A stretch of DNA of 64,000 bases, from positions 6,545 to 70,544 of the forward strand of contig JBMNNX010000004.1 in assembly GCA_050942745.1 (NCBI GenBank), read 5' to 3'. Numbering within the stretch: the first letter of the stretch is position 1; each line of letters begins with the position of its first letter. Of the stretch, positions 9,508 to 17,324 are shown in pieces. The translations under genes and the position numbers were made by a program. A model generated the notes under the pieces. The model searched no databases and had not been told where the DNA came from. It saw nothing but the letters and a program-made list of their open reading frames with translations. Origin of the DNA: UBA10939 sp050942745. Its GTDB lineage: Bacteria > Myxococcota > Myxococcia > Myxococcales > UBA5297.

Positions 9508-9730
9508 ACTAATTTAGTTCCGAACGGGGTGGGCACCCTCCGCTGGGAACTAATTTAGTCCCGGAGCGAGGCTCCCTCGCCCGTTCGAGAACCAAAACTG
9601 ATAGAAATCGGGCGTTCAGGCCGCCCGCTCGAACGAAATTAGTTCCCGAGTGGCCTCGGCTATCTCGGTCTCGAACTAAATTAGTTCGCGGCAGGTCAGC
9701 CCCCCTTCGACTCGAACTAATTTGGTTCCC
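9508..9730. repeat. regular array of AT-rich palindromes, ~40-bp period
   Basis: Five clear copies of a GAACTAATTTAGTTC-type palindrome centre near 9515, 9554, 9638, 9680 and 9721, with a degenerate copy (GAACCAAAACT) near 9593. Centre-to-centre steps are therefore 39, 39, 45, 42 and 41 bases. The copy at 9672-9688 is a perfect 8-1-8 palindrome. Several GC-rich spacers are themselves dyads, e.g. GGAGC-GAG-GCTCC at about 9563-9575. No coding frame crosses the array. It lies between the convergent end of the 9956 lipoprotein gene and the start of the adaptor gene, both on the minus strand. Confidence 0.75.
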
Positions 9731-9822
9731 CGCGGCGTGGACCGATGAGCCCCAGTCTTCGGCAAAGCAGCGGACCGGACGGCGCTTCGTCCCTCCTGCC
9801 TCGGGTTTCCTCCAGGAGAAAA

Positions 9823-9862
9823 ATGGACGGCGGAGCTCCAGCTGGACGGCGGAGCTCGCCAG
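9823..9862. repeat. short direct repeat with GGCGGAGCTC core
   Basis: TGGACGGCGGAGCTC occurs twice, 18 bases apart. The GGAGGGCGGAGCTCC-like core recurs near 16104, 16255 and 19794 and inverted near 20888 and 60139, so this is one member of a dispersed intergenic family. Confidence 0.55.
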
Positions 9863-9955
9863 CCTAAGCTCGCTCGTAGAGACCCGCAGGCGGCTCGTTG
9901 CCGAGCTCAGCGAAGGCGAAACGAATCGGGCACTGCGGAGCTGGGCGGCGCCGCT

Positions 9956-11350
9956 TCAAGTCGGCTCGAGCGGCGTGTCGAACGTTCCCCAAGCGCGTAG
10001 CGTCTGGCCTGCCCGGATCCCGGCGCCTTGGATGACGATCTCGAATTGTCCGGAGACTCGGGACGACGAGTAGGTCGCCTCCAGCCACCAGCGAGTGACC
10101 TCATCGCCGCTCTCGGCGATGCCGCAACGCCGGAAGTACAGACTCTGCCAAGCCAGGGGGAGGCTCGCCGCGAAAGTGCTCCAACCGTTGTCGTGGGTGT
10201 CGAAACGCAGAATTGCGCCCGGCGGGTCTTGGCAGTTGATGGTGATTGTGCCTCCTGCCGAGGCGCCGCTGACGCCGAACTCCAGGTTGGGTGCCCAGTA
10301 CGGCATTTGGATGGCTGCAAAATCGGACGAGACCCCGTATTGCGCGAGAATGCTCGTGCCCTGAGCGAGCACCGTCCCGTCGAGCGCCCAGGTCATGAGG
10401 TTGGGCGAGTCGACGCATTGGCCCTGGTCCGAGCATACATAGGGCGCGTTGCAGGAGCCGCAGTTGCCCCCACAGGCGCTCATGCCGCACTCCCTCCCTC
10501 CGCACGAGCAGCACTCGTCGCCCTGGCAGCCACGCTCGCCGCAGCTCTCCTTGATTTCCACTCTCGAGCCGCGGCAGTCGAACCACCAGACGTCGCCGAG
10601 CTCGCATGCGTACGTCACGTGCGCGTCCTCGTCGCAGGTGCAGAACCCGTTGCGGCAGGTCGTGCCGGGGCCCACGCAGGAAGCGCCCTCACAGCAGAGC
10701 TGCCCGGCGTTGCCGCAGGGCTGACAGTAGCCCGCAACGCAGGCGAGGCCCGTGTTGCAGGTCAAGCCTACGCAGCAAGGCTGTTCGCGGGCGCCGCAGG
10801 AGGTGGTCGCTTGGCAGACCCCGCCGACGCAGGAGAGGCCTGTGTTGCAGGCTGAGCCTGCGCAGCACGGCTGCCCGCTGGAGCCGCAGGAGGTGGTCGC
10901 TTGGCAATACCCGCCGACGCAGGAGAGACCCGTGCTGCAGGCTGAGCCTGCGCAGCAGGGCTGCCCGCTGGAGCCGCAGGCGGTGGTCGCTTGGCAAAAC
11001 CCGCCGACACAGGAGAGGCCCGTGTTGCAGGCCGAGCCGCTGCAGCACGGCTGCCCGCTGGCGCCGCAGTCGGTGGCGCCTTGGCAAGTCCCGCCGATGC
11101 AATCGAGGCCCGAATTGCACGCGGTGCCGTTGCAGCAGTCCTCGCCACTTCCGCCACAAGAGCCTTCGGCCTGGCACCTGCCAAAGGAGTCACAGGTCTC
11201 GCCGGGATTGCAGCCCGGTGAGCACTCACCGCCGCAGCCGTCGTGGCCGCAAACGCGCTCATCGCAGTGCGGGACGCATGCGTCCGCCAAGTCAGAGGTC
11301 GAGTCGCACGCCGCGAGGGCCAGCGCGAGCAGGAAAACGCTGTGCTTCAT
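9956..11350 (-). CDS. Lipoprotein with six Cys-rich ~29-residue repeats
   Basis: Probable outer-membrane or surface lipoprotein of 464 residues; function unknown. Start at 11350 gives MKHSVFLL and a signal peptide ending in the lipobox ALAAC (Cys15); a purine-rich AAGGGGG precedes it. A longer frame to 11491 lacks a signal sequence at its start and overlaps the nrtR promoter, so is rejected. Residues about 60-235 hold roughly six repeats of the form CGxSGQPCCxGSxCNTGLSCVGG. A second Cys cluster follows (about 240-320), then a C-terminal beta-rich domain of about 140 residues. Such Cys-rich modules are common in myxobacterial surface proteins. A similar CCxG pattern appears in the PilY1 N-terminus at 38272. 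Confidence 0.8.
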   Translation of the reverse strand: MKHSVFLLALALAACDSTSDLADACVPHCDERVCGHDGCGGECSPGCNPGETCDSFGRCQAEGSCGGSGEDCCNGTACNSGLDCIGGTCQGATDCGASGQPCCSGSACNTGLSCVGGFCQATTACGSSGQPCCAGSACSTGLSCVGGYCQATTSCGSSGQPCCAGSACNTGLSCVGGVCQATTSCGAREQPCCVGLTCNTGLACVAGYCQPCGNAGQLCCEGASCVGPGTTCRNGFCTCDEDAHVTYACELGDVWWFDCRGSRVEIKESCGERGCQGDECCSCGGRECGMSACGGNCGSCNAPYVCSDQGQCVDSPNLMTWALDGTVLAQGTSILAQYGVSSDFAAIQMPYWAPNLEFGVSGASAGGTITINCQDPPGAILRFDTHDNGWSTFAASLPLAWQSLYFRRCGIAESGDEVTRWWLEATYSSSRVSGQFEIVIQGAGIRAGQTLRAWGTFDTPLEPT

Positions 11351-11446
11351 GGGCGGTCCCCCTTCTGTCAAAAGGCGGCGAGGATACCCGACGGCCCACC
11401 GCCGAGACCAGGGCCGAGGCCTACCCTCCGCCGCTGCCCTGGCCAC

Positions 11447-11475
11447 TTTACATCGTGTCGTGATGACACTAAGAT
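11447..11475 (+). promoter_or_regulatory. candidate nrtR promoter
   Basis: TTTACA (11447-11452) and TAAGAT (11470-11475) are spaced by exactly 17 bases. The first NrtR-type box fills the spacer, and a second overlaps the -10 end and start region. This arrangement predicts autorepression of the whole downstream operon. Confidence 0.6.
11452..11472. promoter_or_regulatory. NrtR-type operator 1 upstream of nrtR
   Basis: ATCGTGTC-N5-GACACTAA has the same 8-5-8 geometry and GTGT-N7-ACAC core as the perfect box before pncB. The right half-site matches the pncB half-site in 7 of 8 positions. It sits between the candidate -35 and -10 elements. Confidence 0.7.
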
Positions 11476-11494
11476 GGTGTCGAAAAAACACGAA
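11474..11494. promoter_or_regulatory. NrtR-type operator 2, weaker
   Basis: ATGGTGTC-N5-AACACGAA again keeps GTGT-N7-ACAC. Its centre is 22 bases (two helical turns) from the centre of operator 1, on the same DNA face, consistent with cooperative binding. It ends 11 bases before the nrtR start codon. Call rests on pattern only. Confidence 0.5.
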
Positions 11495-11505
11495 GGAGCG
11501 AGCGG

Positions 11506-12195
11506 ATGAGCTACACCTACGAACACCCCCGCCCCGCGCTGACGGTCGACTGCGTCGTCTTCGGCATGGACGACGAGGACCTGAAGGTCCTGCTCATCGA
11601 GCGCGGCGTCGAGCCCTTCAAGGGACGCTGGGCGCTGCCCGGCGGCTTCGTGCAGCTCGACGAGAGCCTCGAGGACGCGGCGCGCCGCGAGCTGAAGGAG
11701 GAGACCGGGCTCGAGAAGGTCTTCCTCGAGCAGCTCTACACCTTCGGCGAGCCCGGGCGCGATCCGCGCGGGCGCGTCGTCTCGGTCGCCTACTACGCGC
11801 TGGTGAAGCTGGCCGACTACACGGTTCAGGCGGCTACCGACGCCAGCGGCGCGGCCTGGTTCCCGGTCTGGGACACGCCCTCGCTCGCCTTCGACCACGG
11901 GCGCGTCCTCGAGACCGCGCTCGAGCGGCTGCGCGGCAAGGTGCGCTACAAGCCCTTGGGCTTCGAGCTGCTGCCGCCGAAGTTCACGCTCACGCAGCTC
12001 CAGCGGCTCTACGAGAAGATCCTCGAGCGCCCGCTCGACAAGCGGAACTTCCGCAAGAAGGTGCTCGCGATGGACCTGCTCATCGAGACCGACGAGGTCG
12101 AGCAGGACGTCGCCCACCGCGCGGCGCGCCTCTATCGCTTCGACCAGAAGAAGTACCGGGCCCTGGAGAAGAAGGGCTTCAACTTCGAGCTGTAG
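11506..12195 (+). CDS. nrtR: NrtR, Nudix-family NAD-biosynthesis repressor
   Basis: A 229-residue protein with an N-terminal Nudix domain (about 10-140) and a C-terminal winged-helix domain (about 150-229), the NrtR plan. Members of this family bind ADP-ribose, which releases them from operators of NAD genes. The Nudix box at residues 47-69 is complete (G-x5-E-x7-REL-x-EE-x-GL), whereas many NrtR proteins, as I recall, have a decayed box, so ADP-ribose hydrolysis is possible here. GAAGGAG precedes ATG 11506. It heads the operon PP2C, kinase, nicotinamidase, vWA and draG, and probably controls itself and pncB-nadE. An enzyme-only role (ADP-ribose pyrophosphatase) is the alternative. Confidence 0.9.
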   Translation: MSYTYEHPRPALTVDCVVFGMDDEDLKVLLIERGVEPFKGRWALPGGFVQLDESLEDAARRELKEETGLEKVFLEQLYTFGEPGRDPRGRVVSVAYYALVKLADYTVQAATDASGAAWFPVWDTPSLAFDHGRVLETALERLRGKVRYKPLGFELLPPKFTLTQLQRLYEKILERPLDKRNFRKKVLAMDLLIETDEVEQDVAHRAARLYRFDQKKYRALEKKGFNFEL

Positions 12196-12308
12196 CGAAG
12201 GGCGCGCGTCGGTGCGCCCTCGGTGAATCGGTCTGGCCTCGACCGCTCGCTGCAACGCGAGCAGGGCGCCCTCGGCACGAAGCGGAGCGGCGACACGGGA
12301 GGTGCGTC

Positions 12309-13061
12309 TTGAAGAGCGGGTGCGCGAGCTTCGACGTCGCCGGCGGCTCGGTCGCGGGGCGCCACCACGCGCGCGCTGGCCGCAACTGCCAGGACGCGTT
12401 CGCTTGGCGGGTTACCGAGGCCGGCCTCGTCGCCGCGGTCTGCGACGGCTGCAGCGCCGGCGCGCACAGCGAGGTCGGCGCCAGGCTCGGGGCCGAGCTG
12501 CTCTGCGAGCAGGTCGCGCGCGGGCTCGATGGCGCCGAGCCGCTCGCCGCGCTCGTCGAACGCGCGCGCTGCGGGCTGCTCGACCACCTGGCGCGGCTCG
12601 TCGACGGCGCCGCCGCGCCGGGCGCGCGCGCCGCCTTCGTTCACGACCACCTGCTCTTCGCCTGCGTGCTCGCGGTCGTGCGCGCCGACGAATTCGCCGT
12701 CTTCCACGCCGGCGACGGCGTCTTCACCATCAACGGCGAGGCCCGTGCCCTCGGCCCGTTCCCGGACAACGAGCCGCCCTACCTCGGCTACGCGATGCTC
12801 GACGGCGAGGACGAGCGCTGGCGGTTCGAGCTCGCGCGCGAAGGCTCGACCTCCGCGATCGGCGCCCTCGCGCTGGGGACCGACGGCGCTCTCGATCTCG
12901 TCGTCGGCGCCGGGGCGCCGGTCGCGGCGTGGCTCGCCGAGGAGCTCGTCTTCCGCAACCGCGACGTCGCGCGCCGCCGGCTGTGGGCCTGGGGCCGCGA
13001 CCACCTGCTCGACGACGACGCGACGCTCGTGCTGCTGCGCCGCGCGCGAGGGGAGGGCTAG
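12309..13061 (+). CDS. PP2C-type serine/threonine phosphatase
   Basis: Metal-dependent protein phosphatase of about 250 residues. Motifs in order: RNCQDAF with metal-ligand Asp29, VCDGCSAG with Asp46, HAGDGVF in the middle, LGTDGALD and the final DDATLVLL. All acidic metal ligands of the PPM fold appear present. The start is TTG at 12309, six bases after GGAGG (12298-12302); no ATG or GTG in frame fits. It is only two bases from the kinase start, so the pair is co-translated, as in TerY-P triads, where a PP2C protein, a kinase and a vWA protein go together. The likely role is to reverse phosphorylation by the adjacent kinase; the substrate is unknown. Confidence 0.85.
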   Translation: MKSGCASFDVAGGSVAGRHHARAGRNCQDAFAWRVTEAGLVAAVCDGCSAGAHSEVGARLGAELLCEQVARGLDGAEPLAALVERARCGLLDHLARLVDGAAAPGARAAFVHDHLLFACVLAVVRADEFAVFHAGDGVFTINGEARALGPFPDNEPPYLGYAMLDGEDERWRFELAREGSTSAIGALALGTDGALDLVVGAGAPVAAWLAEELVFRNRDVARRRLWAWGRDHLLDDDATLVLLRRARGEG

Positions 13062-13063
13062 CG

Positions 13064-14943
13064 ATGCAGGTCTTCCTCAACGGCAAGCGCGTCAAGCTCG
13101 ACCCCGCGCGCTCGCTCGGGAAAGGCGGCGAGGCCGACGTCTTCGACATCGGCGGCGACCGTGCCCTCAAGCTCTTCAAGACGCCCGACCACCCCGACTA
13201 CCAAGGCCAGCCGCACGAGCAGCAGGCGGCCGAGGCGCGCCTCGCCGAGCAGCAGCGCAAGCTGCGCGCTTTTCCAGCGCGGCTCCCCGCCGCGGTCGTC
13301 GCGCCGGAGGAGCTCGCGACGGACAAGGCCGGGCGCCGAATCCTCGGCTACGCGATGCGCCGCGTCGCCTCGACCGAGCCGCTGCTGCGCTTCGCCGACC
13401 CCGCCTTCCGCCGCGCCGGCGTCCCCGGCAACCAGGTCGTGCGCGTCTTCGAGCGCCTGCACCGCGCCGTCGAGGAGCTGCACCGCGCCCAGGTCGTCAT
13501 CGGCGACTTCAACGATCGCAACGTGCTCGTCTGCGGCGAAAAGCCCTTCCTCATCGACGCGACAGCTTCCAATTCGCGGGCTTTCTGTGCGGCGTCTTTA
13601 CCGATCGCTTCGTTGATCCACTGCTGTGCGATTCACAGGCGCCGGCGCTGATCCTCGAGCGGCCGCACACCGCGGAGTCCGACTGGTACGCCTTCGCCGT
13701 GCTGCTGATGCAGTCGCTGCTCTTCGTCGGGCCCTACGGCGGAGTCCACAAGCCGAAGGACCCCGCGCGCCGGGTGCCGCCGTCGGCGCGGCCGCTGCGC
13801 CGGCTCACAGTCTTCCACCCCGAGGTCGTCTACCCCAAGCCCGCGGCGCGCCTCGACACCCTGCCCGACGAGCTGCTGCAGGTCTTCCACCGCGTCTTCG
13901 AGCACGACGAGCGCGCCGCCTTTCCGCTGCCGATCCTTCAATCGCTGCGCTTCGAGGCCTGCCCGCGCTGCGGAGTCGAGCACGCCCGGCTCGTCTGTCC
14001 TGCCTGCAGCCCGAGCGCGGCGATGCGGCCGAGCGTGGCTATCGAGGTGCGCGGCGAGGTCGTCTGCCGCCGCCTCCTCCAGACGCGCGGGCTCATCGTC
14101 CACGCCGCCGCCGATTCCGGGAAGCTGCGCTGGATAGTCCACGAAGCCGGCGCCTATCGCCGTGAGGACGGGCGCGAGGTGCTGCGCGCGCCGCTCGATC
14201 CGCGCCTGCGCTTCGGCACCCTCGGCGACCGGACGCTCATCGGGCGCGGCGCCGAGCTGCTCACCGTCTCGGCGAGCGGCGAGGAGCGCCTCGCCGTCGA
14301 CGCCGGGCGCGGGCCGGTCTTCGGCGCCGACGGCGAGCGTCGGCTCTGGGTGTGCGACGGGCGCCTGTGGCGCGACGGCGACGTGCGGCTCGCGGGCAGG
14401 GCCGAGCCCGAGTGCGTCGGCGAGGTGCTCGCTGGCCAGACGCGGATCTGGGCCGGGCCGCGCTTCGGCCTCGGCCTCTACCGCGCCGGCGCGCTCTCGG
14501 TCGCCTTCCTCTTCGAGGGCCGGCGGCGCGGCCTGAACGACTCGCTGCGCCTGCCTGCGCTGCGCGGCGAGCTGCTCGACGCCGAGTGCTTCCTCGACGA
14601 GCAGCGCGCGTGGCTCCTGCTCGCCCTGAGCGCCGGCGGCCGCACCCGCAACCTCTGCCTGGTCTGGTCGCGCGCCGGCGAGCTCGAGGCGTGCGCCGAA
14701 GCCGAAGCGGGCGACGGCGGCTGGCTCGGGACGCTGGGGGCCAAGGTCGCCACCGCCGGGATGCTGCTGGCCGCGACCGACGCCGGCCTGGTGCGCCTGG
14801 AGGTGCGCGGCGGCCGCGTCGAGAAGACCCGCGAGTTCCCCGACACCGAGCCCTTCGTCAGCGCCGACTGCCGGTTGCTGATCGGCCCAGACGGCCTGGC
14901 CGTGGTGAAGCCCCGAGAGATCGCAGTCCTGCAGATGAAGTGA
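13064..14943 (+). CDS. Protein kinase-zinc ribbon-propeller-like protein, frameshifted
   Basis: Protein kinase of about 626 residues if one missing base is restored. Kinase motifs: Gly-rich loop GKGGEADVF (from residue 20), Lys36 in ALKLFK, catalytic-loop-like GDFNDRNVLV with Asp148 and Asn153, and the metal site LID (Asp165), which after frame correction reads LIDADSFQF. The frame breaks at about 13559-13563, where GCG-GAC has lost one G. Then comes the rest of the kinase lobe, a zinc ribbon CPRCG-x7-CPAC at about 13957-14007, and a 310-residue C-terminal domain of short beta motifs that looks like a propeller. The kinase plus zinc ribbon matches TerY-P triad kinases. GAGGGGAGGG precedes ATG 13064. 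The frameshift is probably a sequence error, since motifs and codon bias continue. Confidence 0.82.
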
Positions 14944-14961
14944 ACCGAAAGGAGAGGAACG

Positions 14962-16020
14962 ATGCCCGCCAAGACGCTGCCCTTGCCGCCCTTCTTCGAG
15001 CCGAAAAGCGCCGAGCGCTATGACTACAACCCCGACCAGCAGCGCCTCTTCGTCGAGGCGGCGCGCTGGCGCCGTGCCCACGGGATAAGGCCTTCGGGCT
15101 CGGACAAGCGCAACATCCACCTGCTGCTCATCGACCTGCAGAAGGACTTCTGCTTCCCCGAGGGCACGCTGTACGTCGGCGGGCGCAGCGGCCGCGGCGC
15201 GCTCGAGGACAACCGGCGCATCGCGGAGCTCATCTACCGCAACCTCGCGCACCTCACGCAGATCACGGCCACGATGGACACGCACTTCGCCTTCCAGATC
15301 TTCTTCCCGTCGTTCTGGGTTGACGCGAACGAGCAGCCGCTCGCGCCGTACCGCGAGGTGACGGTGGAGCAGATCGACCGCGGCGAGGTGCGCCCGAACC
15401 CGGCCGTCGCCGCGTGGCTGTGCAACGGCAACTACCCGTGGCTGCTCAAGCAGGCGCGCCACTACTGCGCCGAGCTGGAGAGGAGCGGCAAGTACCGGCT
15501 CTACCTCTGGCCGCCGCACTGCATCCTCGGCAGCGCCGGGCACGCGCTGGCCGGCGTGGTCCACGAGGCGCGCATGTTCCACTACTACGCGCGCGGCGCG
15601 CAGTCCTGGGTCGAGGTCAAAGGCGGGAACGCGCTCACCGAGAACTACTCGGTGCTGCGGCCCGAGGTGCTCACGCGGCACGACGGCGCGCCGCTCGCTC
15701 AGCGCAACACCGCGTTCGTCAAGACGCTGCTCCAGTCCGACGCGGTGATCATCGCCGGCCAGGCCGCCAGCCACTGCGTCAAGTCGACCATCGAGGACCT
15801 GCTCAACGAGATCGCCGCGCAGGACGCGGCCCTCGCGCGCAAGGTCTACATCCTGGCCGACTGCATGTCGGCGGTGGCCATCCCCGACGGCAAGGGCGGC
15901 TTCACCGCCGACTTCACCCCGGAGGCGGAGCGGGCGTTGCAGACCTTCGCGGCCGCGGGAATGCACGTGGTGCGCTCGACCGACCCGATGGGGAGCTGGC
16001 CGGACATGCGGCTGGATTGA
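14962..16020 (+). CDS. Nicotinamidase-like cysteine hydrolase (isochorismatase family)
   Basis: Likely deamidates nicotinamide to nicotinate, the substrate of PncB. The 352-residue product has the isochorismatase-hydrolase triad: Asp in LLLIDLQKDFCF (about residue 57), Lys in EVKGGNALTENYS, and Cys in AGQAASHCVKST. A metal-site-like ATMDTHFAFQ and the nicotinamidase-type WPPHCILGSAGHA are also visible. It is longer than PncA (about 210 residues) because of N- and C-terminal additions, so the substrate is inferred from operon context, not proved. GAAAGGAGAGG precedes ATG 14962, 18 bases after the kinase stop. Other amide hydrolysis within this family is the alternative. Confidence 0.8.
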   Translation: MPAKTLPLPPFFEPKSAERYDYNPDQQRLFVEAARWRRAHGIRPSGSDKRNIHLLLIDLQKDFCFPEGTLYVGGRSGRGALEDNRRIAELIYRNLAHLTQITATMDTHFAFQIFFPSFWVDANEQPLAPYREVTVEQIDRGEVRPNPAVAAWLCNGNYPWLLKQARHYCAELERSGKYRLYLWPPHCILGSAGHALAGVVHEARMFHYYARGAQSWVEVKGGNALTENYSVLRPEVLTRHDGAPLAQRNTAFVKTLLQSDAVIIAGQAASHCVKSTIEDLLNEIAAQDAALARKVYILADCMSAVAIPDGKGGFTADFTPEAERALQTFAAAGMHVVRSTDPMGSWPDMRLD

Positions 16021-16049
16021 CGGGCCGGCGAGACGCCGAGTCTCCCAAC

Positions 16050-16345
16050 CTCGGCGGCGGTCGACGGGAGGAAAGAACGAAGGGGAGGCGAGCAAACCGA
16101 CTGGAGGGCGGAGCTCCAGGTGCGCCACCGCCGGTGCCCGGCGCGAGCGCTCGAGCAGCGTGGGCGGGACGGAGGCGGTCGCAGGCTGGGCCGGCGGGAC
16201 CTCGGTGGCGTTCGACGGGCGGAGGAGAAGCAAGGGGAGGCGACCAAACCGATGGAGGGCGGAGCTCCGACTCCGCCACCGCCGGTGCCCGGCGCGAGCG
16301 CTCGAGCAACGTGAGCAAGACCGAGGCGGTCCCAGGCTGGAGCGG
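16050..16345. repeat. 151-bp tandem duplication in the operon gap
   Basis: The segment starting CTCGGCGGCGGTCGACGGG at 16050 is repeated from 16201 with moderate divergence. Both copies share GGAGGGCGGAGCTCC, GCCACCGCCGGTGCCCGG and GCGCGAGCGCTCGAGCA. It carries no credible gene and lies between the nicotinamidase-like gene and the vWA gene. From 16346 to 16456 I see only a leader ending in GGAGGAG. Confidence 0.85.
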
Positions 16346-16456
16346 CAAACGCCCGCCCCCCTTACCTCGCGTCCGGCGGTCGCGGGTTGGAGACGGCGGT
16401 CGAGAGGCTGGCGGTCCTGAGAGGGCTGAAGTGCAAATCGAACGGAGGAGCAGCAA

Positions 16457-17250
16457 ATGAGCTCAAAAGCGAAGAAGCCGGAAGTCGTGAAGCTGTTCGA
16501 AGAAGCCGAGGCCGAAGGTGTGCTGTCGCCCGAGTCGATGCAGGTGCTGGGCGCGGTCGATCTCGGCGCGCAGATCCAGGCGGGCCTGGGAATCGGCGTT
16601 GACGACGTCGAGGCGAGCGAGGTGCTGCTGCTGACGGTGATGCCCGACGACTCGGGCTCCATCGCCGCGGCCGGCAACGAGCAGGCGGTGCGCGACGGGC
16701 ACAACCTGGTGCTCGACGCGCTGCTCGAGTCGAAGCAGCGCGACTGCATCCTCGCCCACACCCGCTACCTCAATGGCGAGGTGCTCTTCCCGTACCGGCC
16801 CATCCTCGAGGCGGTGCGGATGACGCGGCAGAACTACCAGGCGAACCTGGGCACGCCGCTCTACGACCAGGCGGTCGTGCTGCTCGGCTCGGTGCTCGCC
16901 AAGACGCAGGAGTTCAGCTCGAACGGGGTCGCCGTGCGGTCGGTGACCCTGCTCATCACCGACGGCGCCGATCAGCACTCGGTGCGCTCGAAGCCGCGCG
17001 ACGTCGCCGCGCTCGTGCGCGATCTGCAGCGGGCCGAGAGCCCATCGTCGCCGCGATGGGCATCGCCGACGGGTTCACCGACTTGCGGCGCGCGTTCCGC
17101 GAGATGGGAATCGAGGACCGCTGGATCCTCACGCCCGGCAACAGCCCGAGCGAGATCCGCGGGGCGTTCCAGGTCTTCTCGCAGTCGGCCGTGCGCGCGA
17201 GCCAGGCCGCCTGTTTCAAGCAGGCTGCGCTGGGCGGCTTCGTCAACTGA
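16457..17250 (+). CDS. von Willebrand factor A domain protein, frameshifted
   Basis: A vWA-fold protein of about 264 residues, with a metal-ion-dependent adhesion site built from Asp64-Ser66-Ser68 (PDDSGS), Thr133 (NLGTPLYD) and Asp169 (LITDG). About 50 residues precede the vWA core. AACGGAGGAG precedes ATG 16457. The frame breaks at about 17041-17043, where CCC should be CCCC (agc-ccc-atc); beyond it the second frame gives IVAAMGIADGF and ends GGFVN at 17250, a plausible vWA C-terminus. With the PP2C and zinc-ribbon kinase upstream it completes a TerY-P-like triad. In such triads the vWA protein is thought to be the phospho-regulated partner. Probably a sequence error, not a dead gene. Confidence 0.8.
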
Positions 17251-17324
17251 CGTCCGGCTAGCCCGCGGCGCCGGCGAGGGCGGCGCCGCGGCGAGCTCGG
17301 GTACAAGGCTCCGAGGAGCGCATC

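Noticed and set aside
9508..9730. CRISPR array
   Set aside because: The repeat unit is only 15-17 bp and palindromic, copies vary, spacers are partly dyads, and no cas gene is in the window.
13555..13565. programmed ribosomal frameshift in the kinase gene
   Set aside because: No slippery heptamer or downstream stimulator is evident at the kinase or vWA break, and breaks also occur in other genes, so indels are more likely.
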